Part shown: positions 11,767 through 22,825 of the stretch, piece by piece
How the letters are laid out: every line of letters starts with the position of its first letter
How positions within the stretch are numbered: the first letter of the stretch is position 1
Origin: Anaspis maculata
Lineage: Eukaryota > Arthropoda > Insecta > Coleoptera > Scraptiidae
Length of the DNA stretch: 64,000 nt
NCBI GenBank assembly: GCA_949128115.1
Contig: OX421964.1
Coordinates: 35,828,177 to 35,892,176 of the forward strand
Direction: 5' to 3'
The notes under the pieces: generated by a model
What the model was told of the DNA's origin: nothing
What the model saw: only the letters and a program-made list of their open reading frames with translations
Database searches by the model: none
Program-made: the position numbers and the translations under genes

Positions 11767-13591
11767 TTCCAGATTTGTTTTCAAGAGTTTTAATAGCGCA
11801 GTTTCACGTTATTGCTTGCCGTCCAGACTTCCGCAAATATTTGGGGGCGGGGGTGAGGAGGAGAACTGACATGACCTACATTACACTCTGCGATGATTCG
11901 AAAAAGGTCACTTTGCACTTTGCGGAAAAGGACGATTCCTGTTGCGGTTTGAATGGAAGTTTATTGGTTGTTACAGTATTATGGGTAGGTATAGTCGCTT
12001 TGTCTGTGTCTATGTGTGAGTGTGGTAATCTTATCGCGGAAAAATCAGTATCACCTGCATGATGGGTGTGCGACGATGGTTCGGCGGAAGTGACGCACTG
12101 CACTGTCGCCGGCACCGGACCCGGGATGCACCTCGATTTTCCACTGAGCGTCTTTGGTTCGCGTCACTATCGTATTGTTGTTGTTAGTATTTTTTTTATT
12201 ATAACAAATTCACACGGCTCCCCGCATGAAGAAATGTCAATCAGTACACCACCTGCGCCATCGTGGGCTTTCGCGATTTCCCGGCAGGCGCCGTGTCTTC
12301 GGACGGCGCTTACGTCAGCAGCGTCTGTTTATCGATTCGCCGGATTGTGCCGGGGTAGCCCCCGTTTTCCGCCATAGGGGACACCGGGGCTAGTTAGCAC
12401 ACTTCTAGGATAGATGCCTGAATGAATTAAGGATATGTATTATACTGGCAAAGATACCTAAACACCTGCCAACTTTTTTATCAAATTAACAGACCTCCTG
12501 CCGGGGTAATAGATTAGGTGACCCGTGTCTTATCCAGACTGATTTTTGGAAAAGACCCACCTCCGCACAGTGAGGCAACGGAGGGTGAAATGTGGAATCA
12601 AAATAAAAAATGAAATTTCAGATTCACGTATTATTATTGGTTATTCCTCAAGATCAAATACTAGAGCACAATGTCCCATATAAATCAATTCCGAATCCTA
12701 TATCCGTTTCTGTTGGCAAATTTTTGAAAAAAGTTGTATTCCACTGAATCTGGATATTGATTTTTTGCGCGTCAGAAAATTGAGATACTTTCGTCCCCTG
12801 TATTCCGTCAAGACGTGAAGATATAATTTGGTTTCATCATGAATCTTGTACCTCAAAGTGAGCACTATATACTTTTGATAGTTTCTATTGAAATTCAGGC
12901 ACGGTGCTTCAGCTATAATTCGTCAAAATATCCAATGCAAAAATGACACCAAGACTTTTTATTTATTGACAAATACTGGGGATAAAGTATCTTTCCACAT
13001 CTCTCCGCACTGAGATTTTCATATATCGTCACAGAAGGACTCTTTGTCGATTGAGTCGAAGAAAAAAATTTTGCTCAAATTTGCTCATTTTTGAAAAAAT
13101 GATTTTTTTGTAATCATCCTTCTCGCACAATTTCTCCATCTTTTTCGCACAGTTTCTATTTTTATTTCAATTGAATCGGCTTCGAATGATCTGGTTTCAT
13201 CTCGAATAGATTTGTATGATTTAATAGAAGAGTCAAGACTTGAAAAGCTGGCGGATCTATATTTAGTTTTTTAGAAAACTTAGTTTTTTTGAAAAAAAAA
13301 ACTAAAAATTGCATCAGTTGCCCTATATCAGGATTAAGTGATCTTTAAAAATGACGATGACGTTTCTTTATTATCACCATCGTCATCATGGATTATAATC
13401 AAGCTGATTGGCAAATTTTGATTTTTTGAAAATTTTTATTTTGGTTTTTCAATTCAATTTTCAAAGTAAAAATCACAAAACTTGATAAACACAACTCAAG
13501 GGAAAAAGATTTTCATTTTTGATGTTTTTAACACACATTCTACATTCTCGAACCAAAAATCTACTGTTCTGAATTTATTCCAGTTTTTTAG

Positions 13592-13678
13592 TGATTTGCC
13601 TCACTGTGCTCCGGTGGGTCGGTGCGCAATTTTTTTCTGGAAAAAGCCGAAACAGGTCGATTTTCTTTTCGAGGGGTA
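13592..13678 (+). mobile_element. Partial arm of the TACAGGGTG family
   Basis: The order CGGTGGGTCGGTGCGCAATTTTTTTC, GGAAAAAGCCGAAACAGGTCGATTTTC, CGAGGGGTAC repeats the internal block of the full palindrome that follows at once. Its outer end is missing. The neighbouring full copy may have inserted into it. Confidence 0.6.
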
Positions 13679-13679
13679 C

Positions 13680-14745
13680 ATACAGGGTGGCCCAACGAAA
13701 ACAGAACAAAGGTGTTTTTGGGACATTTACCCTAATTTTTTTCAAAACAGCTAGGACAGGTCGATTTTTATATCGAGGGAGACATTTAAAAGATACATTG
13801 GCAAATTTCTATCTTTAGCCACCTCACCCCCACCCACCCCAACTTCAAAATTTCAAATGACTCCACCCACCTTGCGATACATATTTGAAAAAATGTTTCT
13901 ATAGCTTCAATCTCACCCTCCTTCCTAAAATTCTCAGAGTTTCCAATTTAATATTCTTAACCTCTTAATTCTCTTCGATACAGTCAATGTCATCCTGCAC
14001 AGGATCGAGGGAGAAAATTTCCTGTATAAAAAGTGCCACTCAAATTCACCCCTTCACTCCACGACCACCCCAACTTCAAAATCTAAAATGTCACAACCTA
14101 GGTACTTTGTGACACATCAAATTGAATGGAATTGAATTCTCTTCCTGAATAGAATATTTTCAAAATTTTCAAAACTCCTTCTTTCCTCCTAAAACACTTC
14201 GAATGTTCAATTTATTGGGGGAGGGGTTGAAAATTTTGGAAAAATTGTTTTCAGAAAAAGAGTTCAATTCCCATTCAATTGATGTATCACAAAGTAGGTG
14301 GTGTCTTGTTGAATTTTGAAGTTGTGGTGGGGGTGGGGGAGAGCAAAGGGGTGAATTTGGGTAGCACTTTTTTCCCCTAAAATTTTCTCCTCTGATTGAT
14401 CTATGATGACGCTGATTAAATTAAAGAGAATTAAGGGGCCGAGAATATAAAATGGGACAATCTGAGAATTTTAGGAGAAAAGGGGGTGGGGTCATTTTTT
14501 TAAATATTTTTTCCAGAAAGATAATTTGATTTGATATATCGCAAAGTAGATGGTGTCATTTGAAATTAAAAAGTTAAGGTGGGTGGGGGTGAGGAGGCTA
14601 GGGATAGAAATTTACCAGTATGTATATGTTTCAAATGTCCCCCTCGACATAAAAATCGACCTGTCTGAGCTTTTTCAAAAAAAAACAAGTGAAATTACCA
14701 AAAACCCCTCCGTTCTGTTTTCGTTAGGCAACCCTGTATAACTAG
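13680..14745. mobile_element. Full palindromic element of the TACAGGGTG family, ~1.07 kb
   Basis: It starts TACAGGGTGGCCCAACGAAA and ends TTTCGTTAGGCAACCCTGTA, each next to a TA that may be the target duplication. The two arms (about 13680-14195 and 14215-14745) mirror one another, meeting near 14205. Matching landmarks are AGGTCGATTTTTATATCGAGG / CCTCGACATAAAAATCGACCT, CACCCCCACCCACCCCAACTT / AAGGTGGGTGGGGGTGAG, and CACCTTGCGATAC / GTATCACAAAGTAGGTG-type blocks. No protein is encoded. This is the reference copy for the fragments at 7105, 13592, 14855, 38041, 41665, 45225 and 53340. Confidence 0.85.
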
Positions 14746-14854
14746 CTTATATTCAATCCAGCTGTTCAACCCCCCTTGGCAGAGTTGTCTCCCCTTGAAA
14801 AGAAATCATAAGAATAAAACACGAACACCAAATTTAAATTTCTCACTTGAATTT

Positions 14855-15023
14855 TTTTTTATGGGTAGCCACCCTCTCTTTGGGAGGGAGGATGGTAAGA
14901 ATGAGAATCAGCAGTTATATTGTCCCCTCGAAAAAAAAATCAATCTGTTTCAGCTTTTTTCAGAAAAAAATGTGCAACGAAAATCGAAGGTGGATCTTTT
15001 TCAAAAAAATCACCTTGTTTTAG
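14855..15023 (+). mobile_element. Partial right arm of the TACAGGGTG family
   Basis: The blocks TGTCCCCTCGAAAAAAAAATCAATCTG (landmark at 14920-14946), TTTCAGCTTTTTTCAG and AAAAAAATCACC follow the family order, but the terminal CCTGTA has decayed to CTTGTT. The LINE at 15038 has inserted just beyond it. Confidence 0.55.
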
Positions 15024-15037
15024 AGTACTTCAACCCT
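15024..15037. repeat. Target-site duplication, left copy
   Basis: AGTACTTCAACCCT; it matches AGTACTTGAACCCT at 16158-16171 with one mismatch in 14. The two flank the LINE insertion exactly. Confidence 0.85.
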
Positions 15038-15044
15038 GCTTTTA

Positions 15045-15480
15045 TTGGGAATCAGCGAATCGGCACCTGGTAGTGACGGCGACGAGATTGCTGTGAAAGA
15101 AATTCTCTCAACAATCTGCCCGAGGGCAGAAGTACCCACAATCAAGGCGATTTTTAGATTAGGTGGAAGATCGCCAGGGTCAAAAAATCATAAAGCAAGG
15201 CCCATTAAAGTAATATTTGCACAAGTAATTATGGCGCTAGATATCATACGGAACAAAAAATCGATTGATAAAGATAAATTTCCGGGTGTGTATATAAAAC
15301 CTAAGTTGACACCGCAGCAAAACATATTTGCCGAATACAAAAAACGTTTGGAAAGCGGCGAGGAAAGCATAAAAATTAAATATACCTACTCCTAAAATTG
15401 TCAAAACTGCCTCTACTTCTACTCGATCTGATGTCACGTCTAATCCTGCCAAGCGGGACAGAGATGAGTCCTTCTCACCA
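15045..15480 (+). pseudogene. LINE ORF1-like fragment
   Basis: A frame open from 15045 to 15395 encodes SDGDEIAVKEILSTICPRAE, FRLGGRSPG, ARPIKVIF and then FPGVYIKPKLTPQQN followed by YKKRLESGEESIKIKY. A short charged segment, FRLG, RPIKVIF, LRN-x-K, DLT-xx-Q and an ending rich in K/R/E match, in order, what I know of nucleic-acid-binding ORF1 proteins of insect LINEs. These coat the element RNA in the cytoplasm. After a one-base shift near 15373-15395 the frame continues through IPTPKIVKTASTSTRSD and RDESFSPVRETKLSKI. The N-terminal part is missing. The family match is from memory of general pattern, so the clade is not fixed. Confidence 0.6.
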
Positions 15481-15876
15481 GTGAGAGAAACTAAATTATC
15501 AAAAATTTTAATAATAATTGTGATTTTGCACTTAATTTGCTATTTCATAACGTTGAAATTTTTTTATCTTCTATTTCAACTTCGTTTGTCTGGTGCCTCA
15601 CACACCTACTTCACATACCGAGGGTCTTCTCATTTCATTAACGGCGAAGAATTATGTTCAATATGCAACAAATATCAAAAAGAAACTCTCCTACGTATCC
15701 TTTTGCAATGTCCTTTTTATGAAAGTGTTCGTCAAACATTTTTGTCCAATGAAAAGTCGCTGGATGACATAATTGATACTTTGAACTCTAACTCCATCAT
15801 TCAAAAAATTGAATTGGTTTCTTACTTCCTAGTTGGTGCCATTATTAAGCTTAGAACTTTTGCGCTGAACGAGTGA
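15481..15876 (+). pseudogene. LINE ORF2 C-terminal tail
   Basis: From about residue 33 the frame reads FQLRLSGASHTYFTYRG, then CSICNKYQKETLLRILLQCP and FYESVR. This C-x2-C...C-P-x-Y/F-xx-R block is the cysteine-rich end typical of jockey/I/CR1-type reverse transcriptase ORFs; the usual histidine before the last cysteine is replaced here (RILLQC). It is in the same frame as the ORF1 remnant upstream, and the seam lies near KLSKI / LIIIVILH at about 15500-15540. The start codon at 15481 is therefore not a real initiation site. Confidence 0.7.
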
Positions 15877-16112
15877 CTTATATCCTATGCCTTCTCTGGT
15901 CCTAATTCATTTTATGTAGGCAAGCAGACGTAAGTGCCAAGTATATTTTCCTTTCTTTTTCTTTTTTCTTTCTCAACCTTTTCTTTTTTCACCACATGTA
16001 ACAGACAGGTAACAGACTTGTAATAAGGTTTATCTTTGTTAAAGTTGGTGTAAATTTCATTGTATGGGTAAACTCCTTGTTAGGAGAATGCATTTCTTGG
16101 GAACAATAAAGT

Positions 16113-16113
<1 letters not shown>

Positions 16114-16154
<41 letters not shown>
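16114..16154 (+). repeat. (TAA)n tail of the LINE
   Basis: About thirteen TAA units directly after the 3' UTR and its AATAAA, ending just before the right target-site duplication. Confidence 0.95.
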
Positions 16155-16157
<3 letters not shown>

Positions 16158-16158
<1 letters not shown>

Positions 16159-16171
16159 GTACTTGAACCCT
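16158..16171. repeat. Target-site duplication, right copy
   Basis: AGTACTTGAACCCT; partner of 15024-15037. Confidence 0.85.
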
Positions 16172-16280
16172 AGTGTGATTACTGTTGTGGTTCTAGTAAG
16201 GTGAGCTATGATTTTCCGAGTTTCTTGAGCGTATATTTTTGGGTGCCAATATCCTTCAGGCTATCCTGATGACTATTTCA

Positions 16281-16624
16281 AAACGTTGAGGACGGAGCTG
16301 AATTGGTGAAATCAGCCGTTGCGAAATCAAGTGCTGCTACGGTGCTTATTCCTTAACAGAAATTTATCATTCAGGTCTCTTTTGGAAAGCTAGTACAATG
16401 ATGTACTATGGTTTGAGTCCATTGGCGTTTCCAAAATCCAAAAATTATTCTTTCTTCGAAAACAATTTTTTTTTTCAATTTTGGAAATGCCAATGGGCTC
16501 AAACCCAAGTATATGCTTGTAGCTTTTCAAAGAGACCTGAATGATAAATTTCTGTCAAGGAATAAGCCCGTGGCACTTGATTTCGCAACGGCTGACTTTA
16601 CCAATTTAACTCCATCCTTAAACA
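16281..16624. mobile_element. Palindromic element, ~340 bp
   Basis: Arms 16281-16440 and 16477-16624 mirror each other closely: AAATCAGCCGTTGCGAAATC / GATTTCGCAACGGCTGACTT, TTATCATTCAGGTCTCTTT / AAAGAGACCTGAATGATAA, and CCATTGGCGTTTCCAAAA / TTTTGGAAATGCCAATGG around a ~36-base AT-rich loop. No coding capacity. Confidence 0.8.
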
Positions 16625-16861
16625 GTCGAATCGCATACATAATGATTTTCAATTTGCACTAGATAAACTCCGATAACTATTGACCCGGAGGTCGTATCGA
16701 AGTGGAGTTTGTGGTAAAAAAGTTCGAATTCTTCTCTGAAGAAAAATCTTCCTACCTACATGCGACGAGGTATATCGAAAAGAACCAGTACTTCTTATCT
16801 GCATGTGTTATAAAATCCAATTGTGAATTTCAGCCCTTAATCGGCGACGCCGCCTCACACT

Positions 16862-17033
16862 AAAGGGTTATTAGGAATTTGCGATTTCACGCAACGTACG
16901 ACGTAACGCAACGTAGAACGTGAAAACTCCTCTGTAGCTAAGGAATTCCAAGTAACAAACTCGTGTATTTCTACGTTGAAAGTTACGTTACGTCGCCGTC
17001 GTACGGACGTGTGCACGCAAACTCCCCATTATT
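16862..17033. mobile_element. Probable MITE with CG-rich inverted ends
   Basis: About 16862-16920 (TTTGCGATTTCACGCAACGTACG, landmark) is mirrored imperfectly by about 16972-17033 (CGTACGGACGTGTGCACGCAAACT). The central ~50 bases are unpaired. The ends are not exact enough to fix termini or target duplication. Confidence 0.5.
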
Positions 17034-17252
17034 GTAATTGTTACTTCCGTCTTGCTCCTTGTAATTGTAATTGTAATTAGATACTTCCAAGTATGATTTG
17101 AGCCATTTCTTCCTGGTAGCAACTAACATACTACACACATCAGCCAGTCAATCAAATAGACAGACGGGGAAGCAGAATTGTTCATTTTCTTTATAGTACG
17201 TCTTGACGGCCGTGTAAAGTTATTTTTCTATTTTGCGTTCACAAGAAAGTCA

Positions 17253-17288
17253 TTACGATACGCAAATGACGTCATTCGCGTATCGTAA
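17253..17288. promoter_or_regulatory. 36-bp near-perfect palindrome centred on TGACGTCA
   Basis: TTACGATACGC is mirrored by GCGTATCGTAA around AATGACGTCATT; only one base pair of the whole 36 does not match. TGACGTCA is the consensus site for CREB/ATF-type bZIP proteins, but a repeat of GATACGCAT nearby (17303) suggests a transposon relic instead. Function is not shown. Confidence 0.4.
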
Positions 17289-17571
17289 GAAGCTCCATTT
17301 CGATACGCATTTTATTACCCCTCAAATGTTGGCAATATCAGCGGGCATGACATCGACATGACAGCACTCACTGACAGGAGAGACAGCTTAGGTGATATCA
17401 CTTCGCAGAAGGGGTTTATTTCAGAAAAATACGGCTCATTTCTGATGATGAACTATGCTTTCACCATCAAGAACAATTCCCAACAATTTTGTTAGCAGAG
17501 GCACATATTTTACATTTTTTCATTGAAAAGAAGCACGGAATAGTTGCAAAATAGAAAAAAATTGTATATAA

Positions 17572-17690
17572 CACACGTTTTATAAGACCTATTGTCACAC
17601 TCGTCAATTGAATCACTAGTCGCTTCGCTCCTCGTGCTTCAAAATGACGCGTGTGACAATACGATGTCTTGTAAAACTTGTATTATAATA
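17572..17690. repeat. Imperfect ~120-bp hairpin
   Basis: ACGTTTTATAAGAC..ATTGTCACACTCGTCA is mirrored by TGACGCGTGTGACAAT..GTCTTGTAAAACTTG. The stem is about 45 bases per arm around a loop containing CGCTTCGCTCCTCGTGC. Likely a small transposon relic. Confidence 0.55.
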
Positions 17691-17856
17691 TACTATTTTT
17701 GTGCGCATCTGTCAATTTTTTGACCGCTAGTCGTACTTGTTTCCCGTTTCAAAGATTACCATTCTGCGACTTGATAGCTTGAATACATATTTGAAGGTAT
17801 TTATAGATTTTTAGCGCATTTTCCATCTTGATGAAAATCGCTATTGCAACCGCTTT

Positions 17857-17882
17857 GTCCGTCCGTCCGTCCGTCCGTCCGT
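17857..17882. repeat. (GTCC)n microsatellite
   Basis: Six and a half GTCC units. Confidence 0.95.
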
Positions 17883-18497
17883 TCCTCGAACTCCTCCCAA
17901 ACTAGACGACCTAGCTTTCTAATTTTTTCGCTGTTATATAAACTGCTCGTCAAAAGTTAAGCATAGACCAAAATTTGCTCCAATTTCAAGTAAGGATTTC
18001 TTCGGGAAAAAATATCTGATTTAAAAAAAAATGTATGGTGTTTGGTAGAGCTTTTCTTCAGCTACAAGACGCTGTGTCGATTTACGTCACCATTGACTTT
18101 GTCCACGATATACAGGATGCCAAAGAAGGAGTGTCAAAAGTGTTAATTTTTGAAGTCGTGGAACTTTTTTAGAAAAAATTCCGGATTTTTTCTCTATTGA
18201 GTTTTAGAAAGCGGATATCAATATCTCGAAACGGTTTTTGACTTTTGATCGTATTTTGTTTTTTCAAAGAGTTCTTGATTTTTTTATGAGATTTAGATTT
18301 TTTGATGCAGAATTTGATAAAGCAGTGGCTTTTTCTTGAAAATTCACAGAAACGTACACAGTTGCTGGATGAATCAAACCATGAGGAAATTGACCTCATG
18401 GACCTCCAGAAGAGGTCATCCTCTGGACCTCTTCAGGGGAGATGCCCAATGAAGCATGCTGCGACATCACTTTGACTCTTATTGAACCCAGCATGGA

Positions 18498-19232
18498 TAA
18501 AAATGCAAGACTTGTAACCATACGTTGCATCAAAATTACCATGGTTACCAATTAGTCCCATCATGGGTGAATTTGTTACTGCCCAAATCACTGGAAATTT
18601 TCAGAAGTGATATCTCCTAGACGAGTAGAGATAGAGCCATAATCCTTTTTTTGATTTTAATCGGACACATTATTGGTCATTCAAGCATGATGTGCAAATT
18701 TTTCACGTTTTTACTTTTTCAGTGGTGGGGGAAAATTTTTACGTTTGTCATGTCAGAATATTTTTTTGTACTTGTGATCATTGAAATGTCAACATGAATG
18801 TAATCTACCACTTCCACATCAGCAGTGAGAACAAAAGACCAACAAAGGTTTTTTCAGGAAACCTGGACTTTGAGGAAGAAAAACACCGAACGCAAACTTG
18901 AAATTCATCAGCTAAAACTGACAGTATACATTCATGTCGACATGTCAACGATGACAAGTACAAGAAAAAAGTTCTGACATGACAAACGTCAAAATTACCC
19001 TCCACTATTGAAAAAGTATGAACGTGAAAAATTTGCACATCATGCTCGAATGACCAGTAATGTGTCCGATTGAAATCAAAAAAAGGATTATGGCTCTATC
19101 TCTACTCGTCTAGGAGATATCACTTTTGAAAATGTCCAGTGATTTGGGCAGTAACAAAATCACCCATGTTGGGACTAATTGGTAACCATGGTAATTTTGA
19201 TGCAACGTATGGTTACAAGTCTTGCATAAAAA
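18498..19232. mobile_element. Palindromic element, ~735 bp
   Basis: Arms at about 18498-18805 and 18924-19232 mirror each other nearly base for base: TGCAAGACTTGTAACCATACG / CGTATGGTTACAAGTCTTGCA, CTCCTAGACGAGTAGAGATA / TATCTCTACTCGTCTAGGAG, and AAATTTTTCACGTTTTTACT-type inner blocks. The ~118-base centre is unpaired. Its right edge coincides with the left edge of the large inverted repeat beginning near 19230, so it may have inserted into or truncated that arm. Confidence 0.85.
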
Positions 19233-20692
19233 TGGGAAAGGATAGGCTACTTTTGGTTAGTCGCCGCCCCCAGATTCCGCCCCCAACCGATAAAAAGTGC
19301 AACTTTCACAAATGTTACTGATTGAGATGTTCCCTTAAACATTTAGGAACTGCCAACTCAAATTGTGCAACATTTGCTCAGCCGAACGTTGCCGCTCCCA
19401 CACGCCGCCCCCAAAGTAAGAGATAAATGAAAAACATGAACCCGAAGACATAGCGATCCAACTTTCTCGCTATATGGATAGCTGACTAAAAATGGAAAAG
19501 GATAGGCTACTTTTGATATGGTGCCGCCTCCAGCTTTCGCCTCCAGCTTCCGCCCCCAAAAGAAAAAAGTGCAACTTTCAACAATTTTCACTGATTTAGC
19601 TGATAATGTTACCTTGAACATTTAGAAACTCTTGACTCAAACTGTGCAAGAATTTCTTTGCCAAACTCTGCCGCTCCCACACGCCGCCCCCAAAGTGAAA
19701 GATAAATGTGAAACATGTACCTGAAGAGTTTCTAAATGTAAAAGGAAATATGGCAATCAGTGAAAATTGTAAAAGTTGCATTCCTTTTGATTGGAGGCGG
19801 CAGCTGGAGGCGGCGGCTAACTAAAAGTGGCTTATATTTTTCCAATTTCAGTCAGCCATCAATATAGTGAAAGAATTAGATAGCTAACTGAAAATGGGAA
19901 AGAATAGGCTACCTTTGACATGGCGCCGCCTCCAACTTCCACCTCCAAAAGAAAAAAAGTGCAACTTTCAATAATTTCCACTGAATTACATTTTAATGTT
20001 ACCTCAAACATTCAGAAACTCCCAACTCAAACTGTGGAAGAATTTCTTTGCCAAACTCTGCCGCTCCTACACGCCGCCCCCAAAGTAAGAGATAAATGTA
20101 AAACATAACCCTGAAGACATAGTGATCTAATTGTTTCGCTATATAGATAGCTGACTAAAAATGGGAAGAGATAGGCCACTTTTGATGAGTCGCTGCCTCC
20201 AGCTCCCGCCCCCAAACAAAAAAATGCAACTTTCACAATTTTCACTGATTGTCATATTTCCTTAAACATTTAGAAACTCTTAACTCGAACTGTGCAACAG
20301 TTACTTTGTCGAATGCTGCCACCCCCACACGCTGCCCTCAAAGTAAGAGATAAATGGAAAACATAAACCCGAAGACATAGCGATATAATTCTTCCGCTAT
20401 GTGGATAGCCGACTGAAAATTGAAAAGAATAGACTACTGTTGATCAGTCGCCGCTCCCAGCTCCCTCCCTCAAACAAAAAAAATATATTGATAAGTGGAA
20501 GAATTTTCATTCAAATCTATTTCATTGGCAAGTACCCCATTCTGATAACACAATATCACAATGAGTTTCGAATGAAGAAAGTGGGCAAGGAATGGTGTTT
20601 CTCCTTCAACCAAATTTCTTTACGTTCACAATATGCTTCTTCGAGAAAATGCGCTACTGAGACTCACGCACGTGAAGGCATACTCACTTGTT
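19230..20692 (+). repeat. Left arm of a ~10.8-kb inverted repeat, made of ~260-bp tandem units
   Basis: The arm matches the reverse complement of 28415-30006 at roughly 95% by eye over its whole length, in the same order. It contains about six tandem units marked by GGCTACTTTTG-type words at 19246, 19506, about 19826 (degenerate and short), 19909, 20174 and 20429. Each unit has two GC-rich cores ~130 bp apart, CCGCCTCCAGCTTCCGCCCCC-like and GCCGCTCCCACACGCCGCCCC-like, which resemble each other. The innermost ~220 bases (20470-20692) are unique to the arms and not part of the tandem array. Confidence 0.9.
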
Positions 20693-22825
20693 TTGTTATC
20701 CTTCGGTATTAGCCTAAAATATGCCGTGCACAGTGCACACGGCCCCTGTGTTTGTATGATTAAGCTGATAGGCCACTGACATCTTGACTGGAAATTCTTC
20801 TTTGACCTCATCTGCTCATTGCCTCAGCTACCGCTTTGCTTCCGCCTCGGCCACAAATGTCAGATTGGACCCAAAAAGATTTTACACCTTTAGAACACAA
20901 AATGCTGGGCATTAAGATATGCGTGTGTAATAGCGTTTTCGAGTCACTAGATCCGAACCAGTTCGGTGTGGTTCCACCGTGGCCGCCAAATCGGTACGCT
21001 ACCATTTTGAAAGTGGCACCAAAGCATTTCGGTTACTTCATACATATGAGAATAATAAAAAAATATTTGCCAGGCATGCCTTTGACGGGGAAGCACACAG
21101 CACCTGAAGCAATAGGGATCGTAAAAATCACTTATTTTCCAGTTTTTTTTTCACTTTTTGGAAAAACTACTTGGCACACATGCAAATTTCGGACAATAGC
21201 AAATAGTGGAACGACGCCATTTTGAAATTGGTACCAGAAGATTCCGGTGTCTTCAGGGGCCAGAGAAGTAGTAACTAAAAAATCACACGTATACCTACTT
21301 CTTGAAAAAAAAACGGCACTTTCCTTTTTAATTTTACCATTTTTCGTGAATATCGCTCTTTTTCTTCCTACTGTATCACTTGTGGCCAATATTTTTCCAG
21401 CAAGCTGAGTTTTCAGTAAGTTTCATTTATTGTAGATGCCGTTAGGATCAATACAACTTGAATTAGGTTAAAAAACAGTCAAGAAACCTATAGGACTAAA
21501 GTCATCATAGTTTTCAGGTTTTTTTTCTAATTCAGGTCAAACAGATTGATATAAATGATAACCGACGACAGCAGCGGATATACAATATGAATTCATGTAT
21601 GTAAAAAAAAAATTCAAATCGGCTGAGAATGAAGCAAGTTTAGGTCCGGATAAATGTCACCGGAAACAAATGGCCGCCATTTTGAAATGACGCCATTTTG
21701 AAAGTGGCACCAAAACATTTTGGTATCTCCACATATAGGACTATAAGAAATGAAAGGTCTCTTGCCCCCCTCACGAAGGAGCCCACGGGATACCAGATGA
21801 CCCCTGACTATGAACTGGCTCCGTTCTGGCCAGTCGAAAACGCCATAAGACAAGGCATGCAGTTAAATACCAAGTCTAGTGTGTTGTGTAGATTTTCGGC
21901 CGCGAATTTTGAAACTATCAGCTATGTATAAAGCTATCGCCGGTGCCAGATAGCCCTGGTCTCCCCTACGTAGATACGAGTAGAAAAGGGATGCCGCGTT
22001 CGGATTCCCGCGACGTCCAAAAGGGACGGAACGAGGATGACCTTGTTTGGGGGTATGTTTTTTCGGCCTATATCTCCAGCCAGATAAGTCAGTTTATTTT
22101 TGCGGGCGGAATGAGATATGGCCGAGTCCAGGCGCCACATGAACTGGCATCGCAGAGGAGAGAAGAGGAGGATTTTTTGGGGACGCGCCTCCATAGAGAC
22201 GACTATTTTTCCTCTGCGTTATGTGCCTCTATAGACCCTGGCAAGACTGTGTTGTAATGAGGACGTCGGATGACGTTTCCAGGACGTTGTAAAATGGGCG
22301 ATATTTCATTTCGGAAGGGATATTTTGCTAAGTCCCGGAAAATAATTGCTCCGGGAAGTCCGCGACCCGGATTTGATGGATGATAAGAGAGCATCGGTAT
22401 GAAAAATCACCGGAGTAGGCTTTTCGCCGTTCTGGCTTTTGGCAATAACTTTCTTGTATATCAGTTTCAATACAGTTATTTGCGGATGTCCTATTGAGCA
22501 TTTTCTTCCAGACATGTTTGCTAGTGCACCCAGTCAGTGGCATCATTCCACAAATTTTCGAGAAATTCAAACTGAAGCTCTGGTTCAAAGACAGACAGAA
22601 TTTGCACCATCAGGTCACGTTTTACGGGGCATGTTGAAAGTTGAAACCCTCATCTGTCGCAAATATCATTTGTGTATCAAAATCAAATATAACTTACGTT
22701 TAGGTTTTCAAGCCTCGCTATGCTATAGGGAACAACGGAAGCTATTTGTGCTTCACGGTAGCTTTTTCTTCTTAGCTGAACCTCCTACTTCTTCCAAACG
22801 GTTCAACATATCGAGTTTGTTTTTT
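20693..22825. other. Left part of the palindrome core, no gene recognised
   Basis: The word CCATTTTGAAAGTGGCACCAAA and close variants occur in direct orientation near 21003, 21218 and 21697, each followed by CATTTCGG-, GATTCCGG- or CATTTTGG-type sequence, suggesting a diverged repeat of variable spacing. Overlapping frames at 21934-22394 and 22439-22936 resemble no protein I know. Confidence 0.45.

Larger units (their letters stand above)
10881..13591. other. Low-copy-looking DNA, no gene recognised
   Basis: No element assigned. The part 11230-12420 is richer in G+C than its surroundings, with several overlapping short frames (11775-12062, 12066-12377) that do not resemble a protein. From 12420 to 13590 the DNA is AT-rich with many homopolymer runs. 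Confidence 0.4.
15038..16157 (+). mobile_element. Deleted LINE: ORF1 remnant joined to ORF2 end, (TAA)n tail
   Basis: The insertion is bounded by a 14-base target-site duplication and ends in a (TAA)n tail, so its limits are firm. It is truncated at the 5' end inside ORF1. It keeps most of a putative ORF1, then passes directly into the last ~90 codons of the reverse-transcriptase ORF, skipping endonuclease and polymerase. A ~235-bp 3' UTR with an AATAAA at 16105-16110 follows. TAA-repeat tails are known for I-type and some other non-LTR elements. Because the duplication flanks the already deleted form, the deletion probably existed in the RNA or source copy before insertion (inference). Confidence 0.85.
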
